Origin: Altererythrobacter epoxidivorans
GTDB lineage: Bacteria; Pseudomonadota; Alphaproteobacteria; Sphingomonadales; Sphingomonadaceae
NCBI RefSeq assembly: GCF_001281485.1
Contig: NZ_CP012669.1
Span: forward strand, 558,001-622,000
DNA length: 64,000 nucleotides
Direction of reading: 5' to 3'
Part shown: positions 33,411 through 40,724 of the stretch, piece after piece
Position numbering within the stretch: position 1 is the first letter of the stretch
Layout of the letters: every line of letters begins with the position of its first letter
Position numbers and translations under genes: made by a program
Notes under the pieces: model-generated
Database searches by the model: none
Seen by the model: only the letters and a program-made list of their open reading frames with translations
What the model was told of the DNA's origin: nothing

Positions 33411-34898
33411 TCAGAAATTCACGACGACGTTCACGAAACCTCCGGTCCAGTTCGGGGCGTCGCCGCCGAATGCATGTTCGATCCCCTTGCCGGGAACGGA
33501 GATGCTGAAGCCGCCCGTAAGGAAGATATTCGGCGTCAGGATGCGGGTGTATTCGACGAAGAAATCGTCGGCGAGATGGTTGGCTGTGACACCCGAAATG
33601 ACGCTGCCGAGCTCGTCGGTGATCTCAAGCCTCGTCGCCTGGCCGAACTGGATCGGGCTGCGCTGTTCGTTGACCCTGATGTGGGCCGCGCGCAGCGTCA
33701 GGAAATCCCTGGGGCTGGGCATCGTCCGCAAGGTCAGCTGATGCGACTGGACGTTCGAGTTGATGAATACGAGCGCCGCCTTGGATCCCGTCGCCCAGCT
33801 GGCGGGGGAGCCTTCGTAATGAAGCGGGTCGAAACGTTCCAGCTCGGGCGTATCCGGATCATCGCCCGAGAACGTCTGGTAGGAATAGGACAGGTCGGGA
33901 CGCCACGGCTTGTCGTTCCAGGCATGGCCGATCTTCACGCGCCCGCCCCACGCTTCGAGATCGATGCGCCCGTTCCATTCGTAAGCGCCATCAAGGCCGA
34001 TGTAGAAACCCGGAAGACTGCCCTTTGCAGGGTGAACCAGCCCGTAGAACGAGATCGCGTTCAGGCCATCGCGGCCGCCGTCGAGGAAATTCGGTGGACC
34101 GACCCCTGCTGGCGCGGCCTGCGGATACGGTGCGCCTGACTGGAGGACGTTGACATAGGTAACGCCGACGAAATCGGTCCGATCGAGGTCGTAGCGGATG
34201 TCCGCGCCGACGCTGTGGGTCTTGGTGTTGTTCGACGCCAGTTCGTTGGGATCGATGAAGAAGGCCGTGGTGGTCAGGCCCTTCTTTCGATAGCGGGCGA
34301 TGATCGTCCGTTCCCACGCCTTGCGCGGCCCCAGCTTCACGGCGCCACGTTCAAAGCCGTTGGATGCGCCGTTGGAAATAAGCATGCCTGTGCCAAGCTT
34401 GAGTTCCTGAGCGCCTGCGGAGAGGTCGAACTGGCCGGTTTCGACAGTGCCCGTGCGGAAGCCCAGGAAAGCTTCCTCGATCGTGACGCGCCCGGTGTCG
34501 CTCTTGTCGAAGGCATCGGTTCCGAGCGTGGTGGAAGCCACGACCGAAAAGCCCCCGTAAATCTCGCCCGATCCGTCCAGCGTATGAGTGAGTTCGACCC
34601 CTGGCTTTGCGTATATTTCGAGCCATTGAGTGTCGGAATCGAAATCAGCCGAAGGGGCGAACTTGTCGGCCAGGTTCCAATAGAGGTTCGTTTCGGCAAC
34701 CGCGTTGATGCCGCCCTCGAGGGTGAACTTGATTTCGGTCTTGTCGCTTTCTGGGGCGGGACCTTCCGCAATCGCATCCTGTGAATATGCGGCGGGTGCT
34801 GCCGCGAACAGAATGCACGAAATCCCGCGTCGCAAAGCAAGCGCGGGCCATGAACGGCCACGGCCGATCACCCCATACCGAACGACGCGATCAATCAT
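33411..34898 (-). CDS. Outer-membrane beta-barrel, alginate-export (AlgE-like) family
   Basis: 495 residues. After an N-terminal export signal (ISCILFAAAPAAYSQ) the sequence alternates beta-strands and loops and ends in FVNVVVNF, a typical barrel C-terminus with terminal Phe. Segments such as AFLGFRTGTVETGQFDLSAGAQELKLGTG resemble the Alginate_exp barrel family, which includes porins not tied to alginate. No alginate genes are nearby. The start is ATG at 34898; a TTG six codons upstream is less likely. Divergent from a winged-helix protein, with a palindrome between. Confidence 0.7.
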   Translation of the reverse strand: MIDRVVRYGVIGRGRSWPALALRRGISCILFAAAPAAYSQDAIAEGPAPESDKTEIKFTLEGGINAVAETNLYWNLADKFAPSADFDSDTQWLEIYAKPGVELTHTLDGSGEIYGGFSVVASTTLGTDAFDKSDTGRVTIEEAFLGFRTGTVETGQFDLSAGAQELKLGTGMLISNGASNGFERGAVKLGPRKAWERTIIARYRKKGLTTTAFFIDPNELASNNTKTHSVGADIRYDLDRTDFVGVTYVNVLQSGAPYPQAAPAGVGPPNFLDGGRDGLNAISFYGLVHPAKGSLPGFYIGLDGAYEWNGRIDLEAWGGRVKIGHAWNDKPWRPDLSYSYQTFSGDDPDTPELERFDPLHYEGSPASWATGSKAALVFINSNVQSHQLTLRTMPSPRDFLTLRAAHIRVNEQRSPIQFGQATRLEITDELGSVISGVTANHLADDFFVEYTRILTPNIFLTGGFSISVPGKGIEHAFGGDAPNWTGGFVNVVVNF

Positions 34899-34979
34899 TT
34901 GCCAATCCCCAGTCAAGCGGAATTAGCGACCCTGACGAACCTAATCTCTCGGAACGTTCACATTTTCCAGATAGTCGTT

Positions 34980-34992
34980 GCCCAAAATGGGC
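34980..34992. promoter_or_regulatory. 13-bp palindrome between the barrel gene and the winged-helix gene
   Basis: GCCCA-AAA-TGGGC, a perfect palindrome in the 143-bp divergent intergenic region. It is a candidate operator for the neighbouring DNA-binding protein. Confidence 0.4.
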
Positions 34993-35041
34993 GCATGTAG
35001 GAAAAGGACTGGTCTGTGGCAGTTGGTACAGGGTTAAGTGA

Positions 35042-35491
35042 TTGAATATCGCAGAGGAAAATTTCGCGATTTTGTGGCCCCGTCACGTCGAGGGACTGAT
35101 CGCTCTGCTCAGCGGACTAAGACACGCATTCGATGGCGACCTCGACTCCATGCTGATCCTGGCCGTGATCGGGGCTGCTCTCCTGCCCAAGGACGAACTG
35201 CCCAAATCGTTCACCTATGCGGATCTTCTGGCGCATCGGAACATCGATTTCCGAAGGCCGCTCAACACTCACTCGATTTCGCAGATCACTGGTATTCCAA
35301 GAGAGTCCGTCCGTCGCAAACTCGCAAAGATGGAGGCGAAATCGTGGATCACCAGGGACGAGAACGGTTTCTGGGAGATCGGTGAAAGAGGATCGGAAGA
35401 CCTGCGCCCCATGACCGAGCTGTCGATCGGATATATTGCGAACCTGGCCGAGGGCATCGAGTTGGTAAGGGCAGGCATGACCACAAGGTAA
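35042..35491 (+). CDS. Putative winged-helix DNA-binding protein
   Basis: 149 residues. A probable helix-turn-helix lies at about residues 75-112 (NTHSISQITGIPRESVRRKLAKMEAKSW), followed by a wing-like TRDENGFWEIGE. This is the layout of small MarR/GntR-like regulators. An in-frame stop directly precedes TTG at 35042. No ATG start exists before residue 37, so TTG is the best choice. It is probably the regulator of the divergent AlgE-like barrel. A remnant of an unrelated lrp gene starts about 25 bp after its stop. Confidence 0.65.
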   Translation: MNIAEENFAILWPRHVEGLIALLSGLRHAFDGDLDSMLILAVIGAALLPKDELPKSFTYADLLAHRNIDFRRPLNTHSISQITGIPRESVRRKLAKMEAKSWITRDENGFWEIGERGSEDLRPMTELSIGYIANLAEGIELVRAGMTTR

Positions 35492-35516
35492 GGGGGCAAG
35501 TTGCCCGGCAAGGCTG

Positions 35517-35642
35517 CTGCTCGGCATCGTTGCGGCGGGGTTAGGCGCTCATGATCCTTTCATGCGCGAAACGCCCGGCATCGCCACGATCAACACCAGC
35601 TTTGTCTATGGAACGGTGAAGGATACGGTCGAATTGCCCTAA
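35517..35642 (+). pseudogene. Truncated copy of an Lrp/AsnC regulator C-terminus
   Basis: Read from 35517 the frame gives LLGIVAAGLGAHDPFMRET... and ends VYGTVKDTVELP with a stop. It aligns with the last ~40 residues of the Lrp gene at 29256-29705. The final 22 codons encode the identical peptide although five bases (and the stop codon) differ, all silently. Four codons (12 bp) are missing at an 8-bp direct repeat. No helix-turn-helix half is present. A 26-codon ORF from ATG 35562 survives, but no ribosome site supports it. Confidence 0.85.
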
Positions 35643-35722
35643 TTTTTAGGGGCCTCTCAGATCGCGTACAAGAGTTGGAGAATGTGTGCGTTAGCGTAAA
35701 ATGCTGACGCAGCTGTATCCGC

Positions 35723-35887
35723 TCAGGTTTCCTGCGACAGCAGGGCCATCACTTCATCGAAATCTTCATGAACATTGACTTGTGCGCCGCCCGCGAAGTT
35801 CAGAACGATACCGCGTTCATTCCTGCCAACAAAAAGGATTGCCGAAACCCGGCAAGCAGCTGTCGTTCCGTCGGTTCGGCGGAACAT
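35723..35887 (-). CDS. Very small protein of unknown function (54 aa)
   Basis: 54 residues starting MFRRTDGTTAACRVSAILF. AAAGGA lies seven bases before the ATG at 35887, which decides this start over an ATG eight codons upstream with no ribosome site. It contains RNERGIVLNFAGGAQVNVHEDFDEV, a compact mixed alpha/beta sequence with no signal or membrane helix. It is tentatively real because of the ribosome site and its balanced composition. Confidence 0.45.
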   Translation of the reverse strand: MFRRTDGTTAACRVSAILFVGRNERGIVLNFAGGAQVNVHEDFDEVMALLSQET

Positions 35888-35923
35888 GGCAAATCCTTTG
35901 GGTAAAGTCATCGCGAGCTAGCT

Positions 35924-36151
35924 CTAGCTCAACTTCAACAATTGCAGATCTGGCTCGGAATCTTGCTTTTCAGCCTTGGATTGCTTTGCCTTTGCGCGTT
36001 CCAGCTCTAATCTTAGCGCCAGTTCTGCCAACCCTGTCCAGGATTTTTCGGCGCGCAAGCTACGTTGCCTGACGTTCTCGAGCGTTGCCGCTTCCGCTTC
36101 GAGAGCTGCTTCTTTTGCACGCGCTTCGTAGAATTCGAACGATTGGTACAA
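35924..36151 (-). CDS. Small helical coiled-coil-like protein (75 aa)
   Basis: 75 residues, almost entirely charged helix: YEARAKEAALEAEAATLENV, then RQRSLRAEKSWTGLAELALRLE. The start is TTG at 36151, supported by GGGAGA seven bases upstream. No in-frame ATG is available. I recall similar short proteins from sphingomonads, but no function is known. A 13-bp perfect hairpin sits between this gene and cspA. Confidence 0.6.
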   Translation of the reverse strand: MYQSFEFYEARAKEAALEAEAATLENVRQRSLRAEKSWTGLAELALRLELERAKAKQSKAEKQDSEPDLQLLKLS

Positions 36152-36187
36152 TGTGCATCTCCCAAGTCTGGATCAGATCAGGGTGTC

Positions 36188-36223
36188 CCTCTGGCGTGCT
36201 GGGTCGCATAAGCACGCCAGAGG
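36188..36223. repeat. 13-bp perfect inverted repeat (hairpin) between cspA and the 75-aa gene
   Basis: CCTCTGGCGTGCT and AGCACGCCAGAGG flank a 10-nt loop. It lies 16 bp past the cspA stop in the direction of transcription. No T-run follows on either strand, so it is an mRNA 3'-end or processing hairpin, or a terminator of non-classic type. Confidence 0.7.
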
Positions 36224-36239
36224 AACTCGGGTAAGCTGA

Positions 36240-36449
36240 TTAGTCTGCAGCGGATAGATTGACCGCGCTTTCCTTGCCGTTGCGGCCGGTTTCGACCTCG
36301 TAGTTGAGGCGCTGGTCTTTATCGAGAGTAGTCATCCCTGCCGCCTGGACGGCGGAGATGTGGACGAAGCTGTCTGAGGAGCCATCTTCGGGCTGGATGA
36401 AGCCGTAGCCCTTGTCACTGTTGAAGAATTTTACTGTACCAGTAGTCAT
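36240..36449 (-). CDS. cspA: Cold-shock protein, CspA family
   Basis: 69 residues, a complete cold-shock domain. RNP1 is KGYGFIQPE and RNP2 is FVHISAV, both used for single-stranded RNA/DNA binding. The start at 36449 (MTTGTVKFFN) follows AAAGGAAACGAA; a slightly longer frame to 36464 adds an unusual MKGNE. About 190 bp without a gene lie upstream, room for the long leader typical of cold-induced csp mRNAs. Confidence 0.95.
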   Translation of the reverse strand: MTTGTVKFFNSDKGYGFIQPEDGSSDSFVHISAVQAAGMTTLDKDQRLNYEVETGRNGKESAVNLSAAD

Positions 36450-36641
36450 TTCGTTTCCTTTCAAGAAACCTTTGTTTCCGGCTGGCGCGATTGCGAGCTG
36501 GGTTCGTGCGTCAAGTCGTCAATTGAAAGGAATTCGTCGTCGTGTTGGCGCGAGACCGGAAGTTTCCGAATGTCTCGCCAAGCGTCGATATCCGTCGAAA
36601 TTCAACGTGAGCATGTCTTTGGGCGGCAGAAGCCTCCCGTA

Positions 36642-36866
36642 TTAGTGAGCCGCTTTGGAGCCTTTTGTCAGGGTTGCCGGATTGGCAAATTGTGCTTTGC
36701 TCCAGGCACAGGCTGCGGCTGCGCCAAGCCCGTGCTGGAATTTGCTAATGCGCCCGGCAATGTGCGAAGCCTTCGCCAGTTTGGCGAGGCGGTCGTCATC
36801 GTTTGCGGCACAGTCGGCACCCATGAGGGCACGTTGGTGCTGGGCATATTGGTGGTTGAGGTCCAT
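36642..36866 (-). CDS. Small uncharacterised protein (74 aa)
   Basis: 74 residues beginning MDLNHQYAQHQRALM, predicted helical, with a single cysteine in each half. AGGAG lies seven bases before the ATG, a strong ribosome site that argues it is translated. The opening MDLN-x-x-Y resembles short helical proteins I associate with sphingomonads. No function is known. It lies upstream of cspA on the same strand, separated by ~190 bp. Confidence 0.55.
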   Translation of the reverse strand: MDLNHQYAQHQRALMGADCAANDDDRLAKLAKASHIAGRISKFQHGLGAAAACAWSKAQFANPATLTKGSKAAH

Positions 36867-37120
36867 GTCAGTTCTCCTGCGGTGGCGGGATGCTGAAGCA
36901 TGGCCGCGAGTGGTGTTGATGGCTCAGTCGATCATGGTTGCGACGACACGTCGCAATTCCGCGGTCGCCATGGTTCCGGCATTTTTATTATCCCGGCCCC
37001 CGCTCTGCGCGTGAATGGCGCCGTAACGCATTGAAAGCTTAGGGCGCGACGTATCGCACACATTCATAGTGTTCATTTTTTGTATGTCCGGCAGGGTCTT
37101 CCCGCCGCCTTCTTAAAATC

Positions 37121-37387
37121 TCAGCGCCTGTATCCGCGCTTCCGAGCACCGGCGGGCATTGGCCCTGGAGTTCGTTCGCGGAAGACGATCCGGCCTTTGC
37201 TCAGATCGTATGGCGTCATTTCGACGTGTACGCGGTCTCCAACGACCGAACGGATGCGGTAGCGACGCATCTTGCCTGCGGTGTAGCAGATGAGGCGATG
37301 CTCATTGTCGAGGGTGACGCCGAAGCGACCATCGGGCAGGATCTCGTCGATCGCGCCCTCCATCGTTATGAGCTCTTCTTTCGCCAA
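37121..37387 (-). CDS. infA: Translation initiation factor IF-1 paralogue with C-terminal extension and TTG start
   Basis: 88 residues, an S1/OB-fold IF-1 that binds the ribosomal A site. It matches from [13 protein letters not shown] through [12 protein letters not shown] and [18 protein letters not shown]. After this canonical ~72 residues it continues with a basic Pro/Arg tail ([16 protein letters not shown]). The middle segment ([19 protein letters not shown]) also departs from standard IF-1. The start is TTG at 37387, seven bases after AGGA; the usual MAKEE beginning fixes it. It may be a second, specialised infA rather than the essential copy. Confidence 0.88.
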   Translation of the reverse strand: MAKEELITMEGAIDEILPDGRFGVTLDNEHRLICYTAGKMRRYRIRSVVGDRVHVEMTPYDLSKGRIVFRERTPGPMPAGARKRGYRR

Positions 37388-37390
37388 CAA

Positions 37391-37884
37391 AACATCCTAG
37401 CGTACGAGAAATCACCCGCACGGACGAATTCCGCTGCGGAGCCAGGAAGGATGAAATGGATTAGGTGTCGGTAACGCGCCTGTGCGACGCTTTCGGCAAT
37501 CAATATCCGTCGCAAACGACGTTTGGCAATTTCGATATAGCAGCGTGCAAAAAAATTACAAGTCCCGCGAGGAAATTATTAAAAAAGTGCCCGAGTGCCT
37601 GAAATGGTGACGTCCCTCGCGAATTCCCGCAGCCGGATGTTGAGCGCAATTGGCGATTACTCGCACGCAATTTGCCAGAGGCTGTTGCTGTCCTACTTCC
37701 GGCGAGACGCGTACAGCGGCCGGCATGAACTGGCCCATTCTCCGCCTAGCCGCATTTCTTGAAGGGCGGCTCTCAGATCGTGTCAGGGCTGGCAGCGAAT
37801 GGCCGCTTCCGGATGGAAAGCGGTCGGCCCACCCTCACGCACGATGGTGAAAGAGATCAAAAATTGGTCGAGCTGATTTTGCGC
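37391..37884. other. Gene-poor intergenic region carrying repeat copy A
   Basis: About 490 bp without a convincing gene. The left part, before ~37600, is relatively AT-rich (runs of A at 37550-37590) and probably holds the infA promoter. The right part holds repeat copy A (37679-37746) and a further palindromic-looking stretch with GGCCGCTTCCGG near 37800. A 60-codon minus-strand frame covers repeat A but has no ribosome site. Confidence 0.6.
37679..37746. repeat. 68-bp imperfect direct repeat, copy A
   Basis: It starts AGGCTGTTGCTGTCCTAC and ends TTCTCCGCC. It is identical to copy B (38869-38936) at 61 of 68 positions, with no gaps. The two copies bracket the membrane-protein gene at 37885-38790. 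Confidence 0.85.
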
Positions 37885-38790
37885 TCAACTTCCCGACATG
37901 GCGCCAACCAACCGGACCAGCCCCCAGATCGGCAGTGCCAGCACAGCGACGCCGATCAGAACGATATAGTTTTCGTTGATCTCGCCGTTTCGGCCTCGTC
38001 TGCCTGAAAAGAAGATTGCATAGGCCATCAGCCCGACAAGGAAAAACGGGACGACAAGCAGTGTCATCAATATTCGGAACGGCAACAGCAGCTTCTCGCG
38101 GGTCGTGCGCTGCGCGGGTCTGTGGCTGATCCGTTTGAATACGCCGTAACTGTCGAGATAGGCTGATATCGAAACGCCTTGGCCGGTCGCACGTTGCTTG
38201 GCTTGTTCGCGTGTTGGTTTGTGATCGCTGAAATTCACAAGGTTGAGCCCAGCCACCCCAAACGCATCGTCAATTGCGGTTTGAGCAAGGCCATAAATAT
38301 CACCTGCCGGATCGCGGTCGATCTCAAAGCCGGTTTCCGGGCGATAAACCACTTCAACCCCGCACTCGTCGTCGGGCGCATCCTTTAGCGTGGTGCGCAA
38401 CCGCAGATAGTGCAACCTGCCATCCTCCGCGAGCACCGCCATCCCGTATTCGTCATCGGTGTCTTCAGCCACAAGCACCCGCATGCCAAGCTGCTTCGAG
38501 AGTGAGGCCGCGCTGTGAATCAGATCGGCGCTGACTTCGTATTTCCGCAGGTCGAGTTCGGCCAATTCGCCCGCCAGCAGGCTTTCGATCGGGCTGATGT
38601 CAGCCTTGCTGCAGATCCCCCTGTCCAGGAAATCGCTGAAATTGGGCCTGCTCCCTAGAGGTTCGCTGTGCGCGGTGAGGAAATAGAGCCCGGTGCGGCT
38701 TTCGTGCCAGAGCTGATAGCCGTCTTTGACCCGCGCGAGGCCTTGCTCGCTTGGCTCTTCATCCAGCACAACGAAATGCGACCGCCACAT
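37885..38790 (-). CDS. Membrane protein of unknown function, bracketed by repeats
   Basis: 301 residues. The first ~225 are soluble with mixed alpha/beta character (LRVKDGY-like N-terminus, GMRVLVAEDTDDEYGMAVLAE, ECGVEVVYRPETGFEIDRDP). They are followed by two hydrophobic segments near the C-terminus (ILMTLLVVPFFLVGLMAYAIFF; YIVLIGVAVLALPIWGLVRLV) with a GRRGRNGE turn between. No signal peptide is visible, so it is probably C-tail anchored. I do not recognise the family. Copies A and B of a 68-bp repeat flank the gene, which may have arrived or duplicated as a unit. Confidence 0.65.
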   Translation of the reverse strand: MWRSHFVVLDEEPSEQGLARVKDGYQLWHESRTGLYFLTAHSEPLGSRPNFSDFLDRGICSKADISPIESLLAGELAELDLRKYEVSADLIHSAASLSKQLGMRVLVAEDTDDEYGMAVLAEDGRLHYLRLRTTLKDAPDDECGVEVVYRPETGFEIDRDPAGDIYGLAQTAIDDAFGVAGLNLVNFSDHKPTREQAKQRATGQGVSISAYLDSYGVFKRISHRPAQRTTREKLLLPFRILMTLLVVPFFLVGLMAYAIFFSGRRGRNGEINENYIVLIGVAVLALPIWGLVRLVGAMSGS

Positions 38791-38868
38791 CCGTCCAACA
38801 TACCCTTATGTGCAACGTCGGCAATCGGGTCGTTAGCCGACCGACCGCCGTTCGCTTCCAATCCTCGA

Positions 38869-38936
38869 AGGCTGTTGCTGTCCTACTTCCGGCGACACGC
38901 GTATGGCAGCTGGCATGAACCGGCCCGTTCTCCGCC
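38869..38936. repeat. 68-bp imperfect direct repeat, copy B
   Basis: The right-hand copy, same orientation as copy A at 37679-37746, 7 mismatches. It lies about 80 bp right of the start codon of the bracketed gene, in the 295-bp gap before lysK. Confidence 0.85.
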
Positions 38937-38986
38937 TTCCGATTGCGCCAGAATCCGTATTTGCGAAAGGGTCGGTTTTTCGCTCC

Positions 38987-39012
38987 AGGACAGTGTTCCA
39001 TGTGTTCCATCC
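38987..39012. repeat. 26-bp repeat (copy 1), inverted relative to 43985-44010
   Basis: AGGACAGTG-TTCCATGTG-TTCCATCC is the reverse complement of the element at 43985-44010 with one mismatch. Internally it repeats GTGTTCCAT. It lies 74 bp upstream of lysK. Confidence 0.7.
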
Positions 39013-39085
39013 AGTAGGATTTCCATTGCGGAGCGCCTCCACTTCGCGCTTGCGAAATGGCTTCGGAGCGGCAAAGGCGTAGCCC

Positions 39086-40720
39086 ATGAGCATGACCGAT
39101 CTGATCGAAGCCGCACGTGTGTCCAAGGCCTGGCCCTTCCAGGAGGCGCAGCGCCTGCTCAAACGCTATCCCGATGGCGTGAAGCCCGACGGCTCTCCGG
39201 TCCTGTTTGAAACCGGCTATGGCCCCAGCGGCCTGCCGCATATCGGCACCTTTCAGGAAGTGCTGCGCACCACGCTGGTCCGCCGCGCCTTCGAGGCGCT
39301 GATCGGTGCAAAGCCCGAAGACGGCAAGACGCGCCTCGTCGCCTTTTCCGATGATATGGACGGCCTGCGCAAGGTGCCCGACAACGTGCCGAACCAGGCG
39401 CTGCTCGAGGCAAACCTGCACTTGCCGCTTAGCCGCGTGCCCGACCCTTTCGAGAAGGGGCATGAAAGCTTCGCTGCGCACAACAACGCGATGCTGCGCG
39501 ACTTCCTCGACCGCTTCGGCTTCCAGTACGAATTCATCGCCGCGAACGACATGTACAATTCGGGTCGCTTCGACGATGCGCTGCGCCAGGTGCTGCGCAA
39601 GAACCAGGCGATCCTCGACATCATGTTGCCGACGCTGCGTGAAGAACGTCGCAAGACCTATTCGCCGGTGCTTCCGATCTCGCCCGGCACGGGCCGCGTT
39701 CTGCAGGTCCCCGTCGAAGTCGTCGATGCCGAGGCCGGCACGATCCGCTTCACCGACGAGGATGGCACCGTCGTTGAACAGTCTGCGCTGGGCGGTATGT
39801 CCAAGCTGCAGTGGAAGGTCGACTGGGCGATGCGCTGGTATGCGCTGGGCGTCGATTACGAGATGTACGGCAAGGATCTGACCGACAGCGGCGTGCAGTC
39901 GGGCAAGATCGTGCAGGCGCTGGGCGGTCGCAAGCCGGAAGGCCTGATCTACGAGATGTTCCTCGACCAGAATGGCGAGAAGATTTCCAAGTCCAAGGGC
40001 AACGGCCTCTCGATCGAGGAATGGCTGCAATACGGCAGCGAAGAGAGCCTCGGCTTCTACATCTTCCCCAATCCCAAGAGCGCCAAGCAGCTGCACGTGG
40101 GCGTGATCCCGCGCGCGGTGGACGACTACTGGCAGTTCCGCGAACGGCTCGCCGAACAGGATCTCGACAAGCAGCTCGGCAATCCGGTCTGGCACCTGCT
40201 GCGCGTCAATGGCGGGTACCAGGCTGAAGAAGCGCCCGGTGCAGGCGACACCCTGCCTGTGACCTACGGCCTGCTGCTCAATCTCGTCGGGGTGCTCGGC
40301 GCAGAGGCGGACCGTGCATCCGTCTGGTCATACCTTGCCAATTACGTCGACGATGCCGATCCGGCCAAGCATCCTGAGCTCGACGTCCTGGTGACGACTG
40401 CGCTCGCCTATAATCGCGATTTCGTCGCTCCGACGCTCAACAAGCGAGCGCCAGCCGCGAACGAGGCGGCAGCCCTGAAAGCGCTGGATGACTATCTCGC
40501 GACGGCCCCCGCCGACGCAAGCGCGGAGGATATCCAGACCGAGGTTTACGAGATCGGCAAGCGCGAGGAATTTGCCTTCGGCAATTTGCGCGACTGGTTC
40601 AAGGCGCTCTACGCGACGCTGCTCGGCAGCGAGCAGGGGCCGCGAATGGGCAGCTTCATCGCGCTTTACGGTGTCGAGAACAGCCGCAAGCTGATCGCGG
40701 AAGCCTTGGCGAAAGCCTGA
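39086..40720 (+). CDS. lysK: Lysyl-tRNA synthetase, class I
   Basis: 544 residues. It charges tRNA-Lys and belongs to the class I enzyme found in archaea and some bacteria including alphaproteobacteria, unrelated to the class II LysS of E. coli. The HIGH motif is in SGLPHIGTF (residues ~50-58) and the KMSKS motif is KISKSKGNG. The Rossmann catalytic core and C-terminal anticodon-binding helices are complete. Two ATGs lie at the start (39086, 39092). It ends five bases before the convergent oxygenase gene. Confidence 0.95.
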   Translation: MSMTDLIEAARVSKAWPFQEAQRLLKRYPDGVKPDGSPVLFETGYGPSGLPHIGTFQEVLRTTLVRRAFEALIGAKPEDGKTRLVAFSDDMDGLRKVPDNVPNQALLEANLHLPLSRVPDPFEKGHESFAAHNNAMLRDFLDRFGFQYEFIAANDMYNSGRFDDALRQVLRKNQAILDIMLPTLREERRKTYSPVLPISPGTGRVLQVPVEVVDAEAGTIRFTDEDGTVVEQSALGGMSKLQWKVDWAMRWYALGVDYEMYGKDLTDSGVQSGKIVQALGGRKPEGLIYEMFLDQNGEKISKSKGNGLSIEEWLQYGSEESLGFYIFPNPKSAKQLHVGVIPRAVDDYWQFRERLAEQDLDKQLGNPVWHLLRVNGGYQAEEAPGAGDTLPVTYGLLLNLVGVLGAEADRASVWSYLANYVDDADPAKHPELDVLVTTALAYNRDFVAPTLNKRAPAANEAAALKALDDYLATAPADASAEDIQTEVYEIGKREEFAFGNLRDWFKALYATLLGSEQGPRMGSFIALYGVENSRKLIAEALAKA

Positions 40721-40724
40721 GCGG

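Noticed and set aside
36909..36974. 15-codon minus-strand ORF (MATAELRRVVATMID) left of infA
   Set aside because: Too short, with no properly spaced ribosome site. Cannot be supported from sequence alone.
37556..37738. 60-codon minus-strand ORF over repeat A (begins MGQFMPAAVRV)
   Set aside because: It has no ribosome site, and the matching frame at repeat B lacks the same start. Kept as evidence about the repeat, not as a gene.
35642..37800. Shared segment near 35655 and 37770 (CTCTCAGATCG with flanks)
   Set aside because: Only about 15 bp agree and there is no supporting structure. It is within what chance can produce.
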